NCBI GenBank assembly: GCA_002386405.1 | Contig: DGIP01000280.1 | Coordinates: 1-13,706 of the forward strand | Direction of reading: 5' to 3' | DNA length: 13,706 bases | Origin: Stenotrophomonas maltophilia | GTDB lineage: Bacteria; Pseudomonadota; Gammaproteobacteria; Xanthomonadales; Xanthomonadaceae | Shown: piece by piece, positions 1 through 6,228 of the stretch | Layout of the letters: each line of letters opens with the position of its first letter | Numbering within the stretch: position 1 is the first letter of the stretch | Notes under the pieces: generated by a model | Seen by the model: the letters and a program-made list of their open reading frames with translations, nothing else | What the model was told of the DNA's origin: nothing | Database searches by the model: none | Program-made: the position numbers and the translations under genes

Positions 1-24
1 CCAGAGCAAGTTTACTGCGCAACG

Positions 25-52
25 CATCAGGCCGCCCAGTGGCGGCCTGATG
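25..52 (-). terminator. Hairpin terminator after the small membrane-protein unit
   Basis: A perfect 12-bp inverted repeat (CATCAGGCCGCC and its complement) with a 4-base loop CAGT lies 20 bases past the stop codon of the 23-aa gene. It has no strong T run on either side, so it is a stable transcript-end hairpin but not a textbook intrinsic terminator. It could also serve a convergent gene left of the window. Confidence 0.6.
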
Positions 53-71
53 GTCTACAGGGTTGCGATGC

Positions 72-143
72 TCAGAAGAAGATCGCGTAGAGGATCAACA
101 GCGGGATCGGTACGCCGAGTGCCCAGAGCAGCAGGGTCTTCAT
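72..143 (-). CDS. Very small one-TM membrane protein (23 aa)
   Basis: The 23 codons read MKTLLLWALGVPIP followed by LLILYAIFF and a TGA stop. A strong ribosome binding site (AAGGAGA) lies about 7 bases before the ATG. The product is a lysine followed by one short hydrophobic helix with a GVPIP kink, so it should sit in the inner membrane. Tiny proteins starting MKTLLLWALGVPIP are, from memory, conserved as unnamed proteins in proteobacteria; I cannot verify this here. It lies 27 bases after the 351-aa membrane protein and before a hairpin, so the two are probably co-transcribed. Function unknown. A 65-aa reading of the same strand in another frame has neither this binding site nor protein-like composition. 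Confidence 0.7.
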   Translation of the reverse strand: MKTLLLWALGVPIPLLILYAIFF

Positions 144-170
144 GGGAAGTCTCCTTGTTCGATTGGGAAG

Positions 171-1226
171 TTACAGGTCGCGGCGACGGCCGCCCCACGT
201 GGCGCTGAGGCTGGCGAAGAAGGCACCGATCAGCAGCGTGATGAACAGCCACAGCGCCGCGTAGGCCGTAGCCTTGCGCGCATCGTCGGCTACTTCCTTG
301 GCCTTGTTCTTTGCGTCTTCCAGCGCAGCACGCATGCGGGTCTGGGTCTCGGTGACACGCGCTTCTGCTTCTGCCTGGCTCATCCCAGTCTCGCGGGCGA
401 TCACCTGCGCCAGGTACTGCTTGTCTGCCGGGTTGAGGCCATCGGACTGCAGGCTGGTGACGATGATGCGGTTCACCTCGGCGCGCACTTCACGGCGGTC
501 GCCGCCCGGGCGCGGGCCTTGCGGCGGCAACGGGCGCGGCGGCGCAACGTTTGCAGGGCCGACGCCCGGAACCATCGCCGACGGATCGACCGGTGCGGCA
601 GGATCGGCCGGCGCTTGGCCGGGCATGGGTGCCGGCATGCCGCCACTGCGGAACAGCGAGTCCACCCAGTAGTTCAGGTCGCCCTGGTCCGAACCTGCGA
701 CAGCGGTGCCGGCGCCTGCGGCGGCCACACCGGCGGTGGACGCTGCAGCGCCTGCGGTTGCGCCGACAGCTTTGACGCCCGTGCCGAGCACGCCGCCAAT
801 GGCCGAGGTCAGCAGGCCTGCGGTGAGGAGGGTGGCGACGGCCCAGGAGACAAAGCCATGGGCGGTATCGCGGAAGTAGCTTTCATCGCCGTGCAGGCGG
901 GTCCACTTGGTGCGCAGGCGGCCGGCCAGGTAGCCGCCGAGGCCGGAGGCGGCTAGCGCGGTGAAGGTGAGCCAGACGATGCTGCCCCAGCCAAAGGTTT
1001 CCTTGGAGACGCCATCAAACGCCCACGGCGATACCGAGGACAGGCCAAGGCCAACGCCGAGGATCAGCAGGACGAGCGACAGCGCGGCGGCGGCGACGGC
1101 GCCAGCCAGGATCGCGCCCCAGGACACCGCGCTTTCGGGCGCAGGTTCGATGACGGATGTTTCAGTCACAACGGCGATGTCGGGCCCGAGGGCGCCTCGA
1201 TCAGGGTAATCAACTCGGGTGTTCAT
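171..1226 (-). CDS. Four-TM membrane protein with Ala/Pro-rich linker, unknown function
   Basis: This 351-aa protein has three hydrophobic helices near the N-terminus (about residues 36-62, 79-103 and 124-150). A low-complexity Ala/Gly then Pro-rich stretch follows (about 155-240), then a charged, probably helical segment (about 245-318, including LNPADKQYLAQVIARETGMS). A final TM helix (about 320-343) precedes an RRR tail. The layout resembles proteins loosely labelled PhnA-like or simply membrane protein in alpha- and gammaproteobacteria; that label says nothing firm about function. The start at 1226 has GGAG about 10 bases upstream. It begins a two-gene unit with the 23-aa gene and is divergent from the GT51-like gene across a 197-base gap. 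A 297-codon plus-strand frame over the same bases is an Arg/Ala-rich shadow. Confidence 0.75.
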   Translation of the reverse strand: MNTRVDYPDRGALGPDIAVVTETSVIEPAPESAVSWGAILAGAVAAAALSLVLLILGVGLGLSSVSPWAFDGVSKETFGWGSIVWLTFTALAASGLGGYLAGRLRTKWTRLHGDESYFRDTAHGFVSWAVATLLTAGLLTSAIGGVLGTGVKAVGATAGAAASTAGVAAAGAGTAVAGSDQGDLNYWVDSLFRSGGMPAPMPGQAPADPAAPVDPSAMVPGVGPANVAPPRPLPPQGPRPGGDRREVRAEVNRIIVTSLQSDGLNPADKQYLAQVIARETGMSQAEAEARVTETQTRMRAALEDAKNKAKEVADDARKATAYAALWLFITLLIGAFFASLSATWGGRRRDL

Positions 1227-1423
1227 CGGTACTGCGCTCCGTCTGGATGCTGCATGTGCAGCTGGCCCCCAGAGGCTGCGCGAAGGCAGGTGAAATCGGT
1301 GAGACCTGCGTCTTCACTTCCTGCATGCGCGGGCGGGCGTCAGGGCGATATCCTGTCTCGCGGTTGACGTGGCGAGGTTGTACAGCCAGGCCATGGATCT
1401 GTCATTCAAGGATGGGACGGCAT

Positions 1424-1981
1424 ATGAAGCGCGGCGCAAAAGTACTCATCGCCATCGTGTTCACCCTGCTGCTGGCGCCCGCCGTGGCATTCCTGATCTA
1501 TGACGCGTTGGTGTTCTGGCCACACCGCGATGACATGCGAGCCGTCTTGGAGAATGCAGATCCGCTGGATCGTTCGCCACCATCGAAGGTTCGCGCCTAC
1601 ATCCGTTCACAGCATGATGGTGCATTGCCGTCCGCAGTAGTGGCGCGTCAGTTGCATTCCCGGTGGCTTCCCCGCAAGGGCATGCTTGACTGGCATGTGC
1701 GGAGCTTCCTGTGGGAGCGGCTTGTCTCCCTGCACCTGTCGCAGGACGAGGTGTTGGGGCTCCATGCGAGCCTTGCCTACAACGGACAGGGGCAGGGGTT
1801 GAATTCCCTTTCGCATCGCTTGTTTACCAAGCCACTGGATGCGCTGTCGGATGAAGAGGCTGCAGTGGTGGTTGCATACACATGGGCGCCAGACCTCTAT
1901 GCGCAGCATCCGGAGCGGCTACGGGCGCGTACGGACATCCTGCTTTCCCGGGTGCGCAGCACACAACTCAACGCTCTTTGA
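1424..1981 (+). CDS. Membrane-anchored degenerate GT51 (transglycosylase-like) protein
   Basis: The 185-aa product has an N-terminal TM anchor (about residues 6-26) and a periplasmic domain resembling the C-terminal half of class A PBP / MtgA glycosyltransferases. VVARQLHSRWL (72-82) sits where GT51 has TQQLxKNLFL. RSFLWERLVSLHLSQDEVLG (93-112) parallels the RKxxE and KxEILE motifs, and the run through KPLDALSDEEAAVVV and WAPDLY parallels the conserved post-motif-5 region. The catalytic EDxxFxxHxG motif is absent: where it should lie is PPSKVRAYIRSQHDG, and the Glu of ILE is Gly. It is therefore probably not an active polymerase, and might bind glycan or act as a regulator. The upstream in-frame extension to 1157 was rejected because it has no binding site and overlaps the divergent gene. 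Its end overlaps the convergent 108-aa gene by 14 bases. Confidence 0.65.
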   Translation: MKRGAKVLIAIVFTLLLAPAVAFLIYDALVFWPHRDDMRAVLENADPLDRSPPSKVRAYIRSQHDGALPSAVVARQLHSRWLPRKGMLDWHVRSFLWERLVSLHLSQDEVLGLHASLAYNGQGQGLNSLSHRLFTKPLDALSDEEAAVVVAYTWAPDLYAQHPERLRARTDILLSRVRSTQLNAL

Positions 1982-2294
1982 TGGCGCCGCGGGCGATGGC
2001 TTGCGCGACCTCACTGTCAAAGCGCTCACACGTGGTGATTTGTCTTCTGACGTCGTCGGCCATCAGCTGGTCAGCGTCCAGGTAGGAGAGCTCGACCAGC
2101 TTCACCAGCACATCCTTCGATGGAGACTGCTTCAGCCACCAGTGGAAGACGCCATTGCGGTCGTGTTCGGAGGCATTCTCCATGCCAGGTTCGTAGGTCT
2201 CCATCAGCAACTGCAGATGATCTTCTGGCACCAGGCCGTACTCTTTCCACTTGGGGTGGAAGTGCATGAGTGCGAGGTAGCTCTCGATGTCCAT
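1968..2294 (-). CDS. Small soluble acidic protein, unknown function
   Basis: This 108-aa protein starts MDIESYLALMHFHPKWKEYG, has no signal peptide or TM segment, and is rich in Asp/Glu, Trp and His (for example VFHWWLKQS). I do not recognise the family. The ATG overlaps the stop of the upstream 94-aa membrane protein as TGATG, and GGAG lies 8 bases before it, so the two are translationally coupled. An in-frame extension to 2372 lacks a good binding site and would overlap the upstream gene. The size, acidity and position after an RHS locus would fit an immunity-type protein, but no motif shows this. It ends tail to tail with the GT51-like gene. Confidence 0.7.
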   Translation of the reverse strand: MDIESYLALMHFHPKWKEYGLVPEDHLQLLMETYEPGMENASEHDRNGVFHWWLKQSPSKDVLVKLVELSYLDADQLMADDVRRQITTCERFDSEVAQAIARGAIKER

Positions 2295-2578
2295 CACGCG
2301 CTCCGTTGATATCGCTTTCGCCTGCGACGGCGCAGCATGAGGGCGGCGCCAGCAAGCATCAGATAGATGCACGCCACCACTGCCCTGCCAGCAGGCTGCA
2401 CGAAGAAGCCTACTTCACTGTCGGGCATGAAGAATGGCTCGCCCAGCCAGTATGCAAAGGGCCAGTAGTAGAGCTGGTGCAAGGCGAACGTGATCAGGTC
2501 ATTGCCAAGGTCGAGCACCCATGGCAGCGCGATCCATGTGAGGAGGAAACCGACCCAGAGGCGTGTTTTGTGCTTCAT
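2294..2578 (-). CDS. Small multi-TM membrane protein, unknown function
   Basis: The 94-aa product begins MKHKTRLWVGFLLTWIALPW. It has one clear N-terminal TM helix, a Trp/Tyr/Phe-rich middle (HQLYYWPFAYWLGEPFF), a second clear TM helix (about AVVACIYLMLAGAALML), then a strongly basic tail RRRRRKRYQRSA that should face the cytoplasm. The start is chosen at 2578 because AAGGAG lies about 11 bases upstream; a longer reading to 2653 adds a polar, non-conserved-looking leader. It is coupled by TGATG to the following 108-aa gene, so the pair probably acts together. No family recognised. The upstream 219 bases hold no convincing gene. Confidence 0.68.
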   Translation of the reverse strand: MKHKTRLWVGFLLTWIALPWVLDLGNDLITFALHQLYYWPFAYWLGEPFFMPDSEVGFFVQPAGRAVVACIYLMLAGAALMLRRRRRKRYQRSA

Positions 2579-2797
2579 TGCCGGACAACTCCTTGTTCCC
2601 AGCTCCAGATCGCCGTCTGCAGATCGCCGAAGTGTACGCCAGGGTATCGTCAATCATGTCCGCGAACGCCATCCCTCCTCGCAAGCGTCGGCGCAAAGGC
2701 CAACATGCCCAACCCGCGGGTCGAGCTGCTCCGAAGATGATCAGCTTCAACTCTCATCTTTCCCAATCCACCACTGCAAAGATGTTCACTCCTGAAG

Positions 2798-3001
2798 CTA
2801 TCCCTCTCGCTCCTTTGTGGACCATCCAATTCTGATGACGAACCACCTCATGGATCTGGATGTAAGGTACACCCACCCTATTCCTAGCAGGATTGAGAAG
2901 TCCGATAGGGGGCTTGGAAGATTCCAGATGACTGTGATTCCGCCCAAGCTAACCAACATGAAAACGCAATTTACGAGAAGTCTTTTTCCACGCTCCGACA
3001 T
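2798..3001 (-). CDS. Small two-TM protein, paralogue of the broken gene next to it; candidate orphan immunity
   Basis: The 67-aa product begins MSERGKRLLVNCVFMLVSLG. It has two hydrophobic helices (about residues 8-26 and 33-47) and ends RWFVIRIGWSTKEREG. The decisive evidence is a diverged copy at 3168-3370. The copies share the spacing of Cys12, Phe14, Gly20-Gly21, a W-x-L-P motif, and a C-terminus of the form RW/KWFxxRIGWxTxEREx. Both end in TAG followed by the same CTTCAGGA, so the duplication runs past the stop. An ATG one codon earlier (3004) is possible; 3001 matches the paralogue. Only a weak AGAGA binding site is visible. The gene lies in A+T-richer DNA downstream of the RHS genes on the same strand. 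An immunity role is inferred from position, size and topology only. Confidence 0.6.
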   Translation of the reverse strand: MSERGKRLLVNCVFMLVSLGGITVIWNLPSPLSDFSILLGIGWVYLTSRSMRWFVIRIGWSTKEREG

Positions 3002-3167
3002 CATTGTTGATCTCTGGCTTGATGTAACTACTTAGGCCCGGCCAGGCATTCGACGACCAGAAGGGTAAGTGTTAGCCCCGCCGGAACTGGTTCACTTCTT
3101 TCGCGCATCACCTTGTTTGGCGGTCGATTCCCTCAATCCATTCCTGTAGGCACCGCCTGTCCTGAAG

Positions 3168-3370
3168 CTACTTCTCTCTCTCATTTGTCGTCCATCCGAT
3201 TCGGACGAAGAACCACTTCAATCCTTTGGAGGTGGCGAAGAGCCAAACTATGGCGAACACGGGCGACGCTTCCGATATCAATCCTGGCAAGCTCCAGAAC
3301 GTTACCAGCCCACCTATGTAGACAACGAAGAACGTGCAGTGTCCAACTAGATCTTTGATTGTTCTCGCAT
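3168..3370 (-). pseudogene. Frameshifted paralogue of the neighbouring small two-TM gene
   Basis: Reading from the ATG at 3370 gives MREQS and then runs into a stop after two more codons (AAG ATC TAG). One base missing in codon 6 explains this: with one base restored there, the frame continues DLVGHCTFFVVYIGG, then TFWSLPG, and ends KWFFVRIGWTTNEREK and TAG. The restored protein would be 67 aa, the same length as the intact paralogue at 2798-3001, aligning with no further gap. The good frame has no ATG or GTG start before its hydrophobic part and is closed upstream by TGA. A sequencing error could mimic this. The longer overlapping frame at 3181-3408 (MVRSPASMRY...) is a non-hydrophobic shadow. 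Confidence 0.7.
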
Positions 3371-3442
3371 GAAGTCACATACCGCATCGATGCTGGAGAT
3401 CGCACCATGCCTGCTAGTCTGAAGGCGCGGCGCCTGTAAGGG

Positions 3443-3658
3443 TTATCGACTGCCGTTCCTTGATGCTTTGATTACTGCTCGGATATGCATGTAGCTTACA
3501 TAGAACGACAGGACTGCGAAGAAGCACATTGCCCAGTGGTAGCCATCAAGCGACTCTCCCTTGGTCAAGGTGGTAATGACGACATGCACCACCCGCATTG
3601 AGATGGCAAGGAATGCAAGTCCAGCCAACCAGTTGTATGTCCTCAACCACGTATTCAT
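3443..3658 (-). CDS. Small two-TM protein resembling the presumed cognate immunity protein
   Basis: The 71-aa product begins MNTWLRTYNWLAGLAFLAIS. It has two TM helices (about residues 9-28 and 42-60) joined by a short polar loop (TKGESLDGYHW), and a basic tail KASRNGSR. The layout and several positions match the 67-aa protein directly after the RHS gene: an aromatic-W/G start, a GxSL loop, then an S-x-Y-x-(Y/H) segment and a basic tail. They look like remote homologues, though the pairwise similarity is low. The ATG at 3658 is preferred over a GTG at 3670 because AGGGTG lies about 9 bases before it. It is on the same strand as the RHS genes and is a candidate orphan immunity gene; no catalytic motif is visible. 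Confidence 0.62.
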   Translation of the reverse strand: MNTWLRTYNWLAGLAFLAISMRVVHVVITTLTKGESLDGYHWAMCFFAVLSFYVSYMHIRAVIKASRNGSR

Positions 3659-3699
3659 TGCTGTTTTCACCCTGAAAGCTCATTAGGGAAACCATCGAT

Positions 3700-3720
3700 G
3701 CCGATCAGCGGGCTGACGGC
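3700..3720 (-). terminator. Imperfect hairpin between the two related small membrane genes
   Basis: GCCGATCAG and CTGACGGC pair around a CGGG loop with one bulged base, in the gap after the presumed cognate immunity gene. It lacks a T run, so it could end or attenuate the RHS transcript, or be chance. Confidence 0.25.
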
Positions 3721-3806
3721 CTATTGAGCTGATGCAGTCTTCGGCACCAACTTGCCAATGCACTCGTTCAGCCCCAACGCGCGACGATTCTCGTCATGTC
3801 TTTTCG

Positions 3807-4010
3807 CTACTTATTGCTCTTTGCTCGCTTCATTAGGAACTCACGATACGTGTACGTTGCCGATATGATTCCGAATAGAGCGAATGCGGATCCGATGGCG
3901 TCCTCCTCTCCGAGAGACACTCCGTGCACGAGCTTCCCAACCAGCTCCACTGCGAATCCGATCGGTAGGAGTGCAAAGGAGATCATTCCTCCCCAATAAA
4001 TTATTCTCAT
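3807..4010 (-). CDS. Two-TM protein, presumed cognate immunity for the RHS tip
   Basis: The 67-aa product begins MRIIYWGGMISFALLPIGFA. It has two TM helices (about residues 5-27 and 37-55) separated by a short loop GVSLGEEDAIG, and ends KRAKSNK. The start at 4010 is fixed by GAGGA seven bases upstream; those bases overlap the TGA stop of the RHS gene (TGAGGA), so ribosomes finishing the toxin can reload directly. That coupling is what a toxin-immunity pair usually shows. A small membrane immunity protein is known for pore-forming or membrane-targeting toxins and agrees with the hydrophobic RHS tip. A longer reading to 4064 runs into the toxin gene without its own binding site. Function is inferred from context, not from a recognised family. 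Confidence 0.7.
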   Translation of the reverse strand: MRIIYWGGMISFALLPIGFAVELVGKLVHGVSLGEEDAIGSAFALFGIISATYTYREFLMKRAKSNK

Positions 4011-4017
4011 ATTGCTG

Positions 4018-4022
4018 TCCTC
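4018..4022 (-). promoter_or_regulatory. Ribosome binding site of the presumed immunity gene, overlapping the toxin stop
   Basis: GAGGA shares bases with the TGA stop of the RHS gene (4021-4023) and lies seven bases before the ATG at 4010. It decides that start and indicates coupled translation. Confidence 0.6.
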
Positions 4023-6228
4023 AGTTGCAACCGCACGGATCGGGAGTTCCGCCCGACGCGTCATTCGCCACTTTAGCCAGTTCCTGTACGTCCGAAGCTC
4101 CCGCCTGGCCGTTCAGAGCCTTCCTAACTGACTTTGTGATGCTTGATATCGAGTTGATGCGGCTCAGCATTCTTCCTGCCTGCGCGCCGACGCCTCCCAG
4201 AAGACCTCCACCGATTGCTTCGAGTGCTGGGGTTCGAGGTTTCCCGTCCACCGCAGTTGCCATATTGTTCATTCCATCGTGCATCGCCACCAAGCTCATC
4301 CCCGCCATGGCTACACCCAGCGTGGCTGTTCCATCTGCACCGACCGCGGCGCCTAGCAGTGCGGTAGCTCCACCGGTGGCGAACCCGACTACGCCGAGGC
4401 CCACGTCCGCGCCGCCCAATGCGAGGCTGAGGTAGTCAGTCTTGCATAGGCCTATTGGATCGAGATAGCTGATGGGGTTCCCACCGGCGTAAGCGTAGGT
4501 ATTGATTCCTCCCGCCAACCCAATCGGATCACTCTGCACATACCGCGCAATGCTCGCGTCGTAGTCCCGGAATCCGTTGTACCAGAGGCCTGTCTCCGCA
4601 TCGTGGTACTGCCCTGGGAACCCGATGTTGAGCCCGCCTACACTGTCGTATTGGACACTTCGGCCGTAGGCGTAGTTGTAGGCTTTCCAGACCACCTGCT
4701 GGTCTGCATCGGTTACGAACTCCGGCCGGCCCAGATGGTCGTTGTGGACGATGTTGAGCTTCCCATCGCGCGCCAGGCCGACAAGTTCGCCACCGAACCA
4801 TAGGTAGTTGGTCCACGTCTCATCCGTGAGCTCGGCCACCATCTGGTTCTGGCCGGTGTAGAAGTAGCGGCCGGTGCTTGCGTTGACCTTGGCTACGCGC
4901 TGTCCCTGCGCATTCAGTACATAGTCGGTGACCAGGCCATTCGCATTGCTCTGACTCATCCGGTTGAAGGCGTCGTAGGTATAGGTCTGGGTGCGTGGAC
5001 CGGTGGTATCGCTGATGCGATTTCCGTTCGCGTCGTACTGGTACTGCGTGACCTGGCCGGGATGCAGGTGGCTCAGTGCGCGGTTGCTGGCCGTGTCGAT
5101 GGTGTACTGCATCAACGTGTCACCGGACTGATAGCGGTAGAGATTGCCACCCGCGTCATACGACAGGTTGTTTTCGGCACCAAAGCGGCGCAGTGCGTTC
5201 ATCCGCCCCAGGTTGTCGTAGCCGATGACCTGCGAGAGCGACGAATCCACCGCATCGGAGATCCTGGCGATCTCATTGTCCGCGGTGAACTCGTAGCCAA
5301 GGTAGCTGAGCGCCGCACCCTGCGGCGGCCTTACAGACCTTGCCGTGGTGCGACCATCGAGATCGTGGTTGTTGCCGCGGGCCAGGCCATTGCCGTACGT
5401 GATGCTGGTCGGCGTCCCCAGGGCGTTGCGGACAACCCGCGTGACCACGGCCTGCTCCTTGCCGTTCGCTGCGTAGGTGAGACTGTTGGGTTCGCCGTAG
5501 GGCGTATAGGCATATGCCACGCTCGATCCATCCGGGTATGCCATGCCGCTGGCGCGGCCGATGCTGTCATACACGTACCCGGTGGAGGTGTCTGTCGTCG
5601 CCCCTGAAGCGCTGATCTGGTCCCTGCGCAACGTGAGCTGCCCGCTGGCGTTGTACTCGAACTGGGAGGACGTGCCTGGCGCTGCGATGCCGCATAGGCG
5701 GCCTTTGCCGCCAGCGCAGCTGTCGTAGTGGTAGCGATGCTGCTGTCCGTCCGCCGTCACTGTGACGATGCGTCCCACTTCATCATGACCGAACTGGGTA
5801 ACGGTGCCGTCGTTTCGGATGGTCTGGGTGACCAGGCCGGCGGGGTCGTACTGGTGGGTGGTGGTGCCGGTGTCGGGGCTGTTCTGCTTCCACAGCTGGC
5901 CGAATCCGTCGTAGTCATAGCGGGTGGTCAGGCCGCGTGGGTCCGTCACCTGCGTAAGGTTGTCGCCAATGTCATAGGCGAAGGAGGTGGTGCCACCGGC
6001 GGCGTCCACCTGCTTGAGCAGCCTTCCGCGTGGGTCGTACTCGAGGTGGGTTGTGCGCCCCTGCGAATCGATGGTGCGTGTCAGCCGCCCTTCTGCGTCA
6101 TACGCATAGCGGACGTGCTGGCCGTTGTTGCCCGTCATCGAGATCTGTCGCCCGAGCTCGTCGTACTCATAGGAGGCGCTGAACGCGACGACGTTCAGGC
6201 CGAGCAGGGTGAGGGTCAGCGCCGCCAT
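4021..6228 (-). CDS. RHS/YD-repeat protein, C-terminal half with core and toxin tip
   Basis: This 735-aa protein opens with a short hydrophobic leader, [18 protein letters not shown], that looks like a weak signal peptide (no N-terminal Lys/Arg), then goes straight into YD repeats ([27 protein letters not shown] and many more to about residue 460). The RHS-associated core runs from about 495 ([14 protein letters not shown]) through [27 protein letters not shown] and YLDPIGL at 588-594. In studied RHS toxins the tip is cleaved after the DPxGL leucine, here before Cys595. The 141-residue tip has Gly/Ala-rich hydrophobic stretches (about 600-655 and 677-690) and a polar end containing PDPCGCN. 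I recognise no nuclease or deaminase motif, so a membrane-acting tip or a truncated toxin is possible. The start is set by AAGGAGA and a TGATG overlap with the upstream RHS gene. No PAAR or VgrG is nearby, and the leader suggests Sec export. Confidence 0.9.
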   Translation of the reverse strand: MAALTLTLLGLNVVAFSASYEYDELGRQISMTGNNGQHVRYAYDAEGRLTRTIDSQGRTTHLEYDPRGRLLKQVDAAGGTTSFAYDIGDNLTQVTDPRGLTTRYDYDGFGQLWKQNSPDTGTTTHQYDPAGLVTQTIRNDGTVTQFGHDEVGRIVTVTADGQQHRYHYDSCAGGKGRLCGIAAPGTSSQFEYNASGQLTLRRDQISASGATTDTSTGYVYDSIGRASGMAYPDGSSVAYAYTPYGEPNSLTYAANGKEQAVVTRVVRNALGTPTSITYGNGLARGNNHDLDGRTTARSVRPPQGAALSYLGYEFTADNEIARISDAVDSSLSQVIGYDNLGRMNALRRFGAENNLSYDAGGNLYRYQSGDTLMQYTIDTASNRALSHLHPGQVTQYQYDANGNRISDTTGPRTQTYTYDAFNRMSQSNANGLVTDYVLNAQGQRVAKVNASTGRYFYTGQNQMVAELTDETWTNYLWFGGELVGLARDGKLNIVHNDHLGRPEFVTDADQQVVWKAYNYAYGRSVQYDSVGGLNIGFPGQYHDAETGLWYNGFRDYDASIARYVQSDPIGLAGGINTYAYAGGNPISYLDPIGLCKTDYLSLALGGADVGLGVVGFATGGATALLGAAVGADGTATLGVAMAGMSLVAMHDGMNNMATAVDGKPRTPALEAIGGGLLGGVGAQAGRMLSRINSISSITKSVRKALNGQAGASDVQELAKVANDASGGTPDPCGCN

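Noticed and set aside
63..956. 297-codon plus-strand open frame
   Set aside because: Arg/Ala/Gly-rich translation without domains. It lies opposite the 351-aa membrane protein, which has clear TM helices and a binding site.
1364..1369. TTGACG as a -35 box for the GT51-like gene
   Set aside because: No acceptable -10 element lies 16-18 bases downstream, so no promoter is called.
2499..2750. Frame starting with KLIIFGA, reminiscent of an NAD(P)-binding (SDR/NmrA) N-terminus
   Set aside because: It starts with TTG, no Rossmann GxxGxxG follows, and the rest is Arg-rich. A short match to a common start motif is not enough for a gene or remnant.
3028..3108. 26-codon minus-strand frame (MRERSEPVPAGLTLTLLVVE...)
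   Set aside because: The only candidate binding site (AAGG) is too close to the ATG, the sequence shows no clear family, and there is no paralogue in the window.
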